DNA of 6,381 nt from Spartobacteria bacterium (GCA_021324035.1 JAJPJU010000353.1:1-6381), one strand, 5' to 3'; shown: positions 1 through 5,926, counted from the stretch's first letter. Program-made: numbers and translations. Notes: generated from the sequence alone by a model not told the origin.

Positions 1-776
1 AGCTGATCACGATTCCGTCGGAAGTTCGCGCCAGGGTGAAAGAAACGCCCCAATTTCGACGGGCCACCTCGTTCGCGTCGATGGACACACCGGGCGCCTT
101 CGAGAAACGCTCAACCGAGGCTTATTATTATGTGACGCCTCCGGAAAGCGACTGGCCGCCGCTCCAAAAAGATGAATGGCTGACCGCCTTCAATTTTTAC
201 ACAACCGACGTCGTTTCAATTCACGAAGTTTACCCCGGACATTACGTGCAGTTTCTTCGCCTGAATGCTTCGCCGGCAACCAAGGTGGAAAAGATTTTTG
301 GCAGCTACGCTTTTGTCGAAGGCTGGGCCCATTACTGCGAAAAATTGATGCTCGACGAAGGCTACGGCACGGTCGCGAATCCCACCGACGACGATATCAG
401 GCGCGCTGCGAAATATCGAATGGCCCAGGCAGACGAAGCGATGTTGCGCCTGTGCCGGCTGTGCGTTGCGGTCAAGATGCATACTCAGAACATGACTGTC
501 GATGAGGCGACCAAGTTCTTTCAGGACAACTGTTACTACGAAGAAAAACCGGCTCACGCCGAGGCGATGCGGGGAACGTTCGATCCTGCCTACCTCAACT
601 ACACTCTCGGCAAATTGGAAATTCTGAAACTGCGCGACGATTACAAAGCGCAGGAAGGGGCAAATTACTCCGCCCAAAAGTTTCACAACGAAATGCTGAA
701 TCACGGCATGCCGCCGATTCGCTTGCTCCGCGAGATAATGCTCAAGGACAAAGCGAAGTGGGACAACGTCCTGTAA
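1..776 (+). CDS. DUF885-family putative zinc metallopeptidase, 3' part
   Basis: This is the C-terminal part of a DUF885 protein, a family of probably secreted zinc-dependent peptidases. The reading frame is open to the left edge (first full codon at 3). The GTG at 36 is internal: upstream codons read LITIPSEVRARV and continue smoothly into the conserved ETPQFRRATSFASMDTPG segment, so the true start lies outside the window. Counting from the codon at 36, the hallmark HExxPGH motif is HEVYPGH (63-69). The second motif, EGWAHYCE, is at 95-102. His63, His69 and a Glu of the second motif are the expected metal ligands and Glu64 the expected catalytic base; that assignment is family knowledge. The C-terminal YTLGKLEILKLR and GMPPIRLLREIML segments are also family-typical, so the C-terminus appears complete. 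It converges with the RmuC gene 46 bp away. Family is secure; substrate unknown. Confidence 0.9.
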   Translation, partial: LITIPSEVRARVKETPQFRRATSFASMDTPGAFEKRSTEAYYYVTPPESDWPPLQKDEWLTAFNFYTTDVVSIHEVYPGHYVQFLRLNASPATKVEKIFGSYAFVEGWAHYCEKLMLDEGYGTVANPTDDDIRRAAKYRMAQADEAMLRLCRLCVAVKMHTQNMTVDEATKFFQDNCYYEEKPAHAEAMRGTFDPAYLNYTLGKLEILKLRDDYKAQEGANYSAQKFHNEMLNHGMPPIRLLREIMLKDKAKWDNVL

Positions 777-822
777 TCTCTTCCTCTCTTGCGCGCCATA
801 GCCTTGGCGGAGGCGGGGTTCT
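777..822. other. Short convergent intergenic gap with repeat-like sequence
   Basis: Only 46 bp separate the stop of the DUF885 gene and the stop of the opposing RmuC gene. Within it, GCCATAGCCTTGGC at 795-808 can form a small 4-bp stem (GCCA/TGGC), followed by GGAGGCGGGG. There is no T-tract on either side, so this is not a convincing terminator. The sequence resembles the GCC...TTGGCG.AGGCGG repeats I recall from Verrucomicrobiota and related genomes, but this is a memory-based impression. Confidence 0.25.
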
Positions 823-1854
823 CTACTCCAAACCCGGTAACGGGGGCGTCGGTGGAACCTCGGGTTTGGATGGTTCTTCGATCTGCGCCAGTTTGCCGTC
901 GAGCTTGCTCATCCTTTTGTCGGTTTCGGTGAAACTGCCGGTCGCATTGGACAGATGGCGGCCGAGAATTCGAAAGTTGTCCTGAATCTTCGCGAAATCA
1001 CCGCGCAATCGTGACAGCTCGCCCAGAATTTCCTGCGCGCGTTCCTCTACTTTCATGCCACGCAACCCGAGCAGAATTGTCTGCACGTAGGCGTAGAAGC
1101 TATTCGGTGATACCGGAATCACCCGTTTAGCCAGCGCATAGCTGAACAGTTGATGATCTTCGCCGGAGTCTTCCCTGATGATCGTCTCGTAATAAACGTT
1201 CTCTGCCGGGACGTACATCAACGCAAAATCGTAGGTGCCTTCGTCCGGCAGGATGTATTTCGAAGCAATGGCGTCGACGTGCTTCTTCACATCGCGCAAA
1301 AATTGTTTACGTGACGCCACTCGTTCGGATTCGTTGGAAGCTTCGACGACCCGCTTGAAATTTTCGTAAGGAAACTTTGCGTCCGCCGGAACAAGTCTCG
1401 AACCAATTCTAATCACAGCGTCGACCGCCTCGCCGCTCTTGAACCGGTGCGGCATCTTGTAATGCTCCGGCGGCAAAACCTGAGAAAGCAAATCTCCCAG
1501 AAAAAGTTCGCCCATTCCTCCACGCAATTTCGGAGCGCGCATGATATGGACGAGCTCCTGCGCGGCCCGGCCGACTTCGTGAATCTGACCAACTTTTTCC
1601 CTGAGATCGCCAACCACTTCAGCGGCCTTGTCCAGCCGGGTGTTCATCGAGGCCGTCGACTGTTGCAGATTCTGACTGACAGTTTGTCCAAATGCATCCA
1701 AACGCTGTTGAAGCGCGTTCAGTTGCTGTTGCAGCATCAACGCGCCCTGATCGGGCTCATCCGGCTTTTTCCGCTCGCGCAACAGTACAAACAGCACCGC
1801 CAGCACGCTGACGAACGTGACGCCGATCAAAGCATAAAGCACGAGCGGGTTCAT
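823..1854 (-). CDS. rmuC: RmuC-family DNA recombination protein
   Basis: This 343-residue protein has the standard RmuC plan. An N-terminal membrane segment (about 5-25, LVLYALIGVTFVSVLAVLFV) is followed by a charged stop-transfer (RERKK). A Gln/Leu-rich coiled coil spans about 38-105, the RmuC nuclease-like domain about 108-300, and a Pro-rich tail ends the protein. Family marks include RGGMGELFLGDLL (111-123), PADAKFPYENFKRVVEA (156-172) and the region around MYVPAENVYYE (213-223). RmuC proteins limit DNA inversions or rearrangements in E. coli and carry a PD-(D/E)XK-like fold; the biochemical role is poorly defined. It is shorter than the E. coli protein (about 475 residues), as many RmuC homologues are. 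The start fits the membrane segment, but no clear Shine-Dalgarno is visible: the bases before ATG are ACAAAGAA, and the arm of an inverted repeat begins 4 bp upstream. Confidence 0.9.
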   Translation of the reverse strand: MNPLVLYALIGVTFVSVLAVLFVLLRERKKPDEPDQGALMLQQQLNALQQRLDAFGQTVSQNLQQSTASMNTRLDKAAEVVGDLREKVGQIHEVGRAAQELVHIMRAPKLRGGMGELFLGDLLSQVLPPEHYKMPHRFKSGEAVDAVIRIGSRLVPADAKFPYENFKRVVEASNESERVASRKQFLRDVKKHVDAIASKYILPDEGTYDFALMYVPAENVYYETIIREDSGEDHQLFSYALAKRVIPVSPNSFYAYVQTILLGLRGMKVEERAQEILGELSRLRGDFAKIQDNFRILGRHLSNATGSFTETDKRMSKLDGKLAQIEEPSKPEVPPTPPLPGLE

Positions 1855-1858
1855 TTCT

Positions 1859-1956
1859 TTGTCATGTCGAGCGGAGTCGAGACATCTCTAAATATTTCTG
1901 ATCAAACGATGACCAGACGATAGCGAGAGATTCCTCGACTTCGCTCGGAATGACAA
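1859..1956. repeat. Large imperfect inverted repeat, 31-nt arms
   Basis: The left arm is 1859-1889 (starts TTGTCATGTCGAGCGG) and the right arm is 1926-1956 (ends CGCTCGGAATGACAA). The arms match at 26 of 31 positions when one is reverse-complemented. Mismatches fall in two dinucleotide positions (GT/TC and AC/GA) and one single base, while TTGTCAT, CGAGCG, AGTCGAG and ATCTCT are shared. The 36-nt centre is not obviously structured. The element fills nearly all of the 111-bp gap between the receptor stop (1966) and the RmuC start (1854), both on the minus strand, so any read-through transcript would carry a long hairpin there. I recall TCATTCCGAGCGAAGTCGAG-type repeats as common intergenic elements in many environmental bacterial genomes; that is memory, not a search. 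It may act as a transcript-processing or attenuation element, or be a non-functional dispersed repeat. Confidence 0.85.
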
Positions 1957-1965
1957 GTGGAGGAA

Positions 1966-3978
1966 TTAAAACCGCAACTTCATTCCGCCGTAAGCAGCCG
2001 TTCCAAGCGCCGGAAACCCGAAAACCTCCGAATAATGTTCGCCAGTCACGTTATCGACCCGGCCGTAAATCGTCAGGTGCGGATTGATTTCGTATTCCGC
2101 TGCGAAATTCAGGAAACTGTAATCCTCGATGTCGAAGTTCGGCGCGCCGAAATTCAGTTCCTCGCGGGCATTAACGAACTTGGCTTCGACGGTCGTCCGC
2201 AGTTTTCCCCACCACAGGTACGAACCGGAAACGTAAACTTCGTTGCGCGGCCGGCGCGGCAAACGCGAGCCTTGCGGCTGGGCGATGTTCGCGTTGTCGG
2301 TTTTTTCCGCTTCCAGATAAGTGTAACTCCCCCGCAGTGTGAGATTGGTAATGGGAGTCGCGCGCAATTCCGTTTCCACCCCCTGGGTTTCAGCCGATCC
2401 GAGGTTCAGCGTTTTGAATTGACCGTTGAATCCAATCACGTTCGACAAATCGTTGTGGAAATAGGTCGCGCCGATTGTCACCCGGCGGTTCCACAACCGC
2501 TGCTCCACTCCCGCGTCGTAACCAAAATCCTTTTCAGGCTGCAAACTGGAGTTATTCCCGAAAATCTTGTCCTGGCTGCTCGCTGGACTGAACCCCGTGG
2601 CCACACTCGCGTGCAGCGTGGTGTCCGTCTGGTCGATCTTGTAACTGCTGGCGATTCGATAGGTCCAAATGTTCCCGATGTGATTGAACCAATCGACTCG
2701 GCCTCCTGCCACGAACACGAAGTTGTAAATATCAACCGTACCCTGAAGAAAGCCGCCGATGTCTTCCATCTCGTCGCTGATGAAAGTCGGGCCGAACAAA
2801 ACGAACGGTCGCTCCTGACCCGCCAGAACATGACTGAAGAAAAATCCGTTCGTGACCGTCAGCCAGGAAGTGGGACGGATGTTGTTTTGATAATCCAACT
2901 GGGTTCGACGGAAAAGCGCCCGGGTCGGACCGGTAAATCCATCCTGATTCGGATCGTTGATTTGCCGCTCGTGATCGTAATCGAAGATGATTTTCTGCTC
3001 CCACCAATCGTTCGGTTTCCAATCGAGGTGCGGCCCGATGAGCCAGCGCTCAGTCAAAAGATTATCCAGCGGCCTCGGATCAAAAATTGTGTTCGGATTT
3101 CCGGCATCACTCAGGGAATACAACACTAACGTGCCAAGCCGTAGCCCGTCAGCGGGCGTTAAACCAAGATCGGCTGTCATCGCTGTGTTGCGATATTGAT
3201 TGTTCGGACGCGCGTTGTCCGTATCAATCCGGCTGGCGCCGATCGAATAATCGAAAATGTTGATCTTGCCGTTGCTTGAAATGGATTCGCGAAAAGTGCC
3301 GTAGGAGCCGCCTTCGCTGCTAACACTCACTCCGGGTGGGCCGCTCCCTTGCACTGTGAAGAGCTGAATCGCGCCAGCCAGAGCCCGCGGGCCATACAAT
3401 GTGCTTTGCGGGCCGCGCACAACTTCGACGCGCTCTATGTCGTCAATCGTTATGTCGGCGAAATTCATCGCGCCGGAGAGACCCTGGTTGATCGGAATCC
3501 CGTCGAGCAGGACTTGCATATCTTCGCTCGGAAGACCGCGCATGAAGACTGAAGTCAACTGGCCCTGGGTGCCAGTTTGGACGACGGACAAGCCGGGCAC
3601 CGCGCGCAACGCATCCGCGACTCGCTCGGTTTGTCTATTCTCTATTTCGGAAGCGTCGATCACGCTTACGCTGGCAGGCGATTGATCCAATGGAATATCG
3701 AACCGCGTGGCCGAAACGACGACCGGCGCTGCTTCCGGCAATTGATCGCCGTTGGGCGAGACGGTTGGAGTAACTTCCTCAGCGCAGCAAACGATTGGCG
3801 CTATGGCAAACATCAAGGCGAACCTGATTGGGGAGCACACGCGTCTCGCGTGTTGCCGATCGCATCTCGCGATCGGGGACTTTTTGAACGATTGTTTTGG
3901 CGAGACGCCAAAACCAACGCCCGAGACGGGCGCGTTAACCGGACTGAACCAGACAAAACATAACAGGCGATTTCGCAT
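1966..3978 (-). CDS. TonB-dependent outer-membrane receptor, BtuB-like (probable corrinoid uptake)
   Basis: This 670-residue protein is a 22-strand-barrel-type TonB-dependent receptor. The TonB-box region APVVVSATR (84-92) resembles that of BtuB. The plug (about 88-208) carries SVIDASEIENR, VADALRAVPGLSV, MRGLPSEDMQVLLDGIPIN and IERVEVVRGPQSTLYGPRALAGAI. The barrel follows, with the usual C-terminal VDNVTGEHYSEVFGFPALG and a terminal Phe (GMKLRF) for barrel insertion. The upstream B12 riboswitch supports cobalamin or corrinoid import across the outer membrane. The ATG at 3978 is preceded by GGAGG (3988-3992, 9-nt spacing), which favours this start. The oddity is that the N-terminus begins like a signal peptide (MRNRLLCFVWF), is followed by about 38 polar residues encoded by a hairpin array, and then has the hydrophobic stretch IRFALMFAIAPIVCCAEE (51-68). 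A start at Met56 (3813) is possible but lacks a strong ribosome binding site. Substrate specificity is inferred. Confidence 0.9.
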   Translation of the reverse strand: MRNRLLCFVWFSPVNAPVSGVGFGVSPKQSFKKSPIARCDRQHARRVCSPIRFALMFAIAPIVCCAEEVTPTVSPNGDQLPEAAPVVVSATRFDIPLDQSPASVSVIDASEIENRQTERVADALRAVPGLSVVQTGTQGQLTSVFMRGLPSEDMQVLLDGIPINQGLSGAMNFADITIDDIERVEVVRGPQSTLYGPRALAGAIQLFTVQGSGPPGVSVSSEGGSYGTFRESISSNGKINIFDYSIGASRIDTDNARPNNQYRNTAMTADLGLTPADGLRLGTLVLYSLSDAGNPNTIFDPRPLDNLLTERWLIGPHLDWKPNDWWEQKIIFDYDHERQINDPNQDGFTGPTRALFRRTQLDYQNNIRPTSWLTVTNGFFFSHVLAGQERPFVLFGPTFISDEMEDIGGFLQGTVDIYNFVFVAGGRVDWFNHIGNIWTYRIASSYKIDQTDTTLHASVATGFSPASSQDKIFGNNSSLQPEKDFGYDAGVEQRLWNRRVTIGATYFHNDLSNVIGFNGQFKTLNLGSAETQGVETELRATPITNLTLRGSYTYLEAEKTDNANIAQPQGSRLPRRPRNEVYVSGSYLWWGKLRTTVEAKFVNAREELNFGAPNFDIEDYSFLNFAAEYEINPHLTIYGRVDNVTGEHYSEVFGFPALGTAAYGGMKLRF
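3837..3932. repeat. Cluster of four perfect small hairpins inside the receptor's N-terminal coding region
   Basis: Four perfect stem-loops lie within 96 bp. They are ACACGCG/CGCGTGT with a TCT loop (3837-3853, 7 bp), CCGATCGC/GCGATCGG with an ATCTC loop (3856-3876, 8 bp), GTTTTGGCG/CGCCAAAAC with an AGA loop (3894-3914, 9 bp), and CGCCCG/CGGGCG with an AGA loop (3918-3932, 6 bp). Three share a GAGAC/GTCTC centre, which points to a common repeat family rather than chance. The cluster corresponds to receptor residues of about 15-48, between a short basic-hydrophobic start and the hydrophobic signal core. Confidence 0.85.
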
Positions 3979-4197
3979 AACAAGTTTCCTCCAACTCGAG
4001 AGTCGGACTTGTTTGTCTCCACCGATCGCGGGAGGCGCCTCGCCCAGCTCTCTTTCTCCTTTTTGCGAAGAAGTTTTTCCGCGGTCCGAGCCGAACTGGC
4101 ACTTACCAGAGGTTCGGTTTTGCAGCGCAGCCGTGAACCCGGATTCTGTTAATCGGGTCCAGCGTCACGCTGGCGAATGAGATGGAACGGTCGAATA
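3979..4197 (-). other. Receptor leader between riboswitch and start codon (possible expression platform)
   Basis: About 220 nt of leader separate the B12-box end of the riboswitch from the receptor ATG. Visible structures are CCAGCG/CGCTGG (4159-4173), ACCCG/CGGGT around 4137-4158, and a 9-bp stem with a 3-nt bulge formed by CCGAACTGG and CCAG...TTCGG (4091-4117). There is also a GAGGCGCCTC palindrome (4032-4041) containing CCTCC, which is complementary to the receptor's GGAGG. None of the hairpins is followed by a U-run on the transcript, so a Rho-independent terminator is not supported. Control by masking of the ribosome binding site is the more likely mode, but this is inference. No protein-coding gene is supported in this stretch. 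Confidence 0.45.
3988..3992 (-). promoter_or_regulatory. Shine-Dalgarno of the TonB-dependent receptor
   Basis: On the minus strand GGAGG is followed by 9 nt and then the ATG at 3978-3976. It is the best ribosome binding site around the receptor start and is the main reason for choosing 3978 over the internal Met codon at 3813. A complementary CCTCC lies 38 nt further upstream (4035-4031), so this site could be masked by leader RNA folding. Confidence 0.75.
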
Positions 4198-4222
4198 TTC
4201 TGGCTCCTGGCTTTCGCAGAAA

Positions 4223-4302
4223 GTTGAGAGCTTCTAGTTGAGAGTTGAGCGAAAAGAAAAACACTTCGGTTTCTCAACTCCTCAACAACTCAACGACTCA
4301 AC
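4223..4302. repeat. CTCAAC/GTTGAG tandem and inverted repeat inside the riboswitch
   Basis: On the plus strand CTCAAC occurs four times at exactly 8-nt spacing (starts 4273, 4281, 4289, 4297), and its complement GTTGAG occurs at 4223, 4237 and 4244. The two halves can pair: 4237-4249 with 4273-4286 gives 13 base pairs with one bulged base and a 23-nt loop. The repeat sits between the P6-like element and the B12 box of the riboswitch, where normal aptamers carry variable peripheral stems. Confidence 0.85.
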
Positions 4303-4438
4303 AATCTTTACCCTTCTTCCCGCCTTCACCGACTCCGAACGCTTTCGGAATCGATTGGCCTTGGGAAGTCGTATCCAGTTACAGCAGCGCAACTGCTCCC
4401 GGTTTTCACGGGATTTCTCGCGCCGATCCACTTTTTCG

Positions 4439-4458
4439 ACCCCGAACATTTTCGGGGT
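4439..4458 (-). other. Extra hairpin in the 5' part of the riboswitch
   Basis: ACCCCGAA and TTCGGGGT form a perfect 8-bp stem with a 4-nt loop. It lies between the putative outer closing strand TTCTGG (4485-4480) and the aptamer core starting near 4417. It is probably an optional peripheral stem of the aptamer. There is no U-run after it that would suggest a terminator. Confidence 0.6.
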
Positions 4459-4517
4459 AAAGCTCGCAAAGAACTGGCCCCAGAACTAGCCGCTTGCGAT
4501 TCGCTCCTCAAGATTTA

Positions 4518-4547
4518 TTTATCTCCACTCACTCGCCGTGGCCTCAA
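4518..4547 (-). promoter_or_regulatory. Possible promoter for the riboswitch-receptor transcript
   Basis: On the minus strand TTGAGG (4547-4542, 4 of 6 to the -35 consensus) is followed after 18 nt by GATAAA (4523-4518, 4 of 6 to the -10 consensus). Transcription would begin near 4511, about 20 nt before the first riboswitch pairing strand, which is a sensible position. The -35 would lie inside the first codons of the divergent hldD gene. This assumes sigma-70-like elements; AT-rich matches of this quality also occur by chance. Confidence 0.3.
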
Positions 4548-5479
4548 CCGCTCCCAATTTCCTTATTACCGGTGGCGCCGGCTTTATCGGCTCCAATCTC
4601 ACTCTCGCGCTCCAGGATAAATTTCCTGCCGCGAGGCTGACCGTGATCGACGATTTCCGCTCCGGCGATTTCAAGAATCTGCGCGGTTATCGCGGTGATT
4701 TCGTAGCCCAGAATCTCGCGGCCATGGATTGGCCCAGGCAATTCGGCAGCGAGAAATTCGATGCGATTTTCCATCTCGCGTCCATTACCGACACAACATT
4801 GCACGATCAGTTCGTCCAGGTGCACGACAACGTCGAAAGTTTTCGGCGGCTGCTGAATTTCGCGCGACCCAGCAAAACGCGAATCATTTTCGCGTCCTCG
4901 GCCTCGACCTACGGTGCAGCCACGGCGGCCAGTGTTGAAACTAACGGCGCGGCCCCATCGAACATTTACGCGTTCTCCAAAGCGATCATGGACAATCTCG
5001 CGGTTCGCGAGGCAAAGGAGAATTCGGATTGGATCATCATCGGACTTCGCTACTTCAACGTTTATGGGCCGCGCGAGGCACACAAGGGCGTGCCGTCGAG
5101 CATGGTTTACCATCTCGCACAGCAGATGAAAGCCGGACAGCGCCCGCGCATTTTCAAACACGGCGATCAGAAACGCGACTTCGTTTACGTGAAAGACATT
5201 GTCGAAGGCAGCATCCTGGCGCTCGAAGCAAAGCAGAGCGGAATTTACAATCTCGGTTCAGGCCAGGCCCGCTCATTCAACGAGCTCGTCGACGTGCTGA
5301 ACAAATGTCTGGGCACGAAATTTCAGCCGGATTACATCGAGAATCCACACGCGCATTATCAAAACTTCACCGAAGCCGATCTCGAACGAGTCCGGAGCGC
5401 GCTCGGATATCAGCCCCAGTTTTCCCTGGAGCGCGGTGTCGCCGATTACATCGAGTGGCTGTATCCGGATAAGTCGTAG
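4538..5479 (+). CDS. hldD: ADP-L-glycero-D-manno-heptose 6-epimerase
   Basis: HldD is a cytoplasmic NAD(P)-dependent short-chain dehydrogenase-type epimerase that converts ADP-D-glycero-D-manno-heptose to the L-glycero form, the last step in making the heptose donor for lipopolysaccharide inner core. The 313-residue length is typical. The Rossmann motif TGGAGFIGSN is at 11-20. The active-site triad region shows SSASTYG (120-126) and YAFSK (Tyr144, Lys148). The HldD-specific segment RYFNVYGPREAHKG (171-184) places Lys183 where the second catalytic residue is expected. RDFVYVKDIV, GIYNLGSGQARSFNEL and the C-terminal YQNFTEADLERVRSALGY are strongly family-typical and separate it from generic GalE epimerases. 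The start is a GTG with no clear Shine-Dalgarno; no in-frame ATG lies upstream before a stop at 4487, and the next Met (63) is inside the Rossmann domain. It diverges from the B12 riboswitch within about 50 bp, so its promoter must overlap riboswitch DNA. Confidence 0.92.
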   Translation: MASTAPNFLITGGAGFIGSNLTLALQDKFPAARLTVIDDFRSGDFKNLRGYRGDFVAQNLAAMDWPRQFGSEKFDAIFHLASITDTTLHDQFVQVHDNVESFRRLLNFARPSKTRIIFASSASTYGAATAASVETNGAAPSNIYAFSKAIMDNLAVREAKENSDWIIIGLRYFNVYGPREAHKGVPSSMVYHLAQQMKAGQRPRIFKHGDQKRDFVYVKDIVEGSILALEAKQSGIYNLGSGQARSFNELVDVLNKCLGTKFQPDYIENPHAHYQNFTEADLERVRSALGYQPQFSLERGVADYIEWLYPDKS

Positions 5480-5521
5480 GCGCGCAGGGCGCCGCAAAGC
5501 GACGCGGCTGGAAAGTCAGCC
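5479..5521. terminator. Convergent gap with two small GC-rich hairpins (weak terminator candidate)
   Basis: Only 36 bp separate the hldD stop from the OsmC stop. GGCGC/GCGCC (5479-5493, 5-nt loop) and GGCTG/CAGCC (5506-5521, 6-nt loop) form two short stems. The second overlaps the OsmC stop codon. Neither is followed by a T-tract on the hldD strand, so an intrinsic terminator is only weakly supported. Confidence 0.25.
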
Positions 5522-5926
5522 TTCCCAGAAAAACTTCGTCGGCCGTTTAATTTCCAGCGGCAAGCTTTTGTGCACCGGGCAATTGAGGGCGGTTTGCTCG
5601 AGCACTTCGCGATGAGGCGAATCCGGTGGAAGCGGAATATGAACTTCGCTGGGCAGCGCGACGATCCGTCGCGGCGCATCTGACGACATTTCCTTCTGCA
5701 CGGAAACTTTCATTCCCCGAAGATCGACCCCAAGGGATTCGGCTTTGAGTCCCATCGTCGTGCTGATGCAAGTCCCCAGCGCAGTGGCGACCAGGTCGGT
5801 CGGAGAGAATGCTTCGCCCTTTCCCTTGTTATCAGTCGGGGCATCGGTCGCGATTTTCGATTTCGACGGACCGTGAGTTGCATCGCAATGCAGATCGCCG
5901 GTGTATTCCACGTCGACTTTTACCAT
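5516..5926 (-). CDS. OsmC/Ohr-family peroxiredoxin-like protein
   Basis: This complete 136-residue protein is the usual length for the OsmC/Ohr family of cytoplasmic thiol-dependent hydroperoxide reductases. The two conserved cysteines are present: Cys53 in LVATALGTCISTTMG (46-58 region, on the central helix) and Cys116 in NCPVHKSL. Family biochemistry is that Cys53 attacks organic hydroperoxides and Cys116 resolves the disulfide. The segment GKGEAFSPTDLVATALGTC is characteristic of the YhfA/OsmC-like branch more than of Ohr proper, so calling it osmC itself or ohr would be too specific. The ATG at 5926 has no evident Shine-Dalgarno; a possible promoter just upstream would give a nearly leaderless message. 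It converges with hldD. There is no indication of a regulator such as OhrR nearby. Confidence 0.88.
   Translation of the reverse strand: MVKVDVEYTGDLHCDATHGPSKSKIATDAPTDNKGKGEAFSPTDLVATALGTCISTTMGLKAESLGVDLRGMKVSVQKEMSSDAPRRIVALPSEVHIPLPPDSPHREVLEQTALNCPVHKSLPLEIKRPTKFFWEG

Larger units (their letters stand above)
4198..4490 (-). ncRNA. Cobalamin (B12) riboswitch, class-I-like aptamer
   Basis: Read on the minus strand, the core matches the cobalamin riboswitch pattern in order. First comes AATCCCGTGAAAACCGGGAG (4414-4395), the counterpart of the consensus AATCCGGTGAAAATCCGGAG. It runs directly into GCAGTTGCGCTGCTGTAA (4396-4379), the counterpart of GCTG.CCCGCAACTGTAA. Next is GCCAATCG, then a 6-bp hairpin TCCGAA/TTCGGA (4349-4334) and GGTGAAGGC (4330-4322), in the position of the GCCACTG...GGGAAGGC element. 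Last is AAAGCCAGGAG (4214-4204), the first half of the B12 box. Outer closure is suggested by TTCTGG (4485-4480) pairing with CCAGAA (4203-4198). It lies upstream of a BtuB-like receptor on the same strand, the classic target. B12 binding is expected to reduce receptor expression. The aptamer is long (about 293 nt) because of an extra hairpin near the 5' end and a repeat-rich helix before the B12 box. The exact ends are approximate. Confidence 0.88.

Noticed and set aside
36..38. GTG at 36 as the start of the DUF885 gene
   Set aside because: The frame is open to the left edge and the upstream codons continue the conserved domain, so the gene is truncated by the window rather than starting here.
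1861..1956. Inverted repeat considered as insertion-sequence ends or a miniature transposable element
   Set aside because: No transposase and no clear target-site duplication is visible at 1859/1956. The opposed arms are better read as two copies of a dispersed palindromic repeat, though a non-autonomous element cannot be fully excluded.
1957..3129. Long plus-strand open frame (390 residues) opposite the TonB-dependent receptor
   Set aside because: It has no recognisable domain and lies fully antisense to a strongly conserved receptor. Its length is explained by the codon use of the opposite strand.
4091..4117. Stable leader hairpin considered as an intrinsic terminator of the riboswitch
   Set aside because: On the transcript strand it is followed by CTCGGACCGCGG and an A-rich stretch, with no U-tract.
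4273..4302. Short regular repeats considered as a CRISPR array
   Set aside because: The units are 8 nt with no spacers. This is a simple tandem repeat and no cas gene is nearby.
4238..4511. Small open frames on both strands across the leader region
   Set aside because: They translate the riboswitch and its CTCAAC repeats; the conserved RNA pattern explains the sequence better than any protein.
4544..5161. Minus-strand open frame of 205 residues inside hldD
   Set aside because: It is antisense to a clear HldD protein, has no family features, and contains low-complexity Arg/Glu-rich sequence typical of shadow frames.
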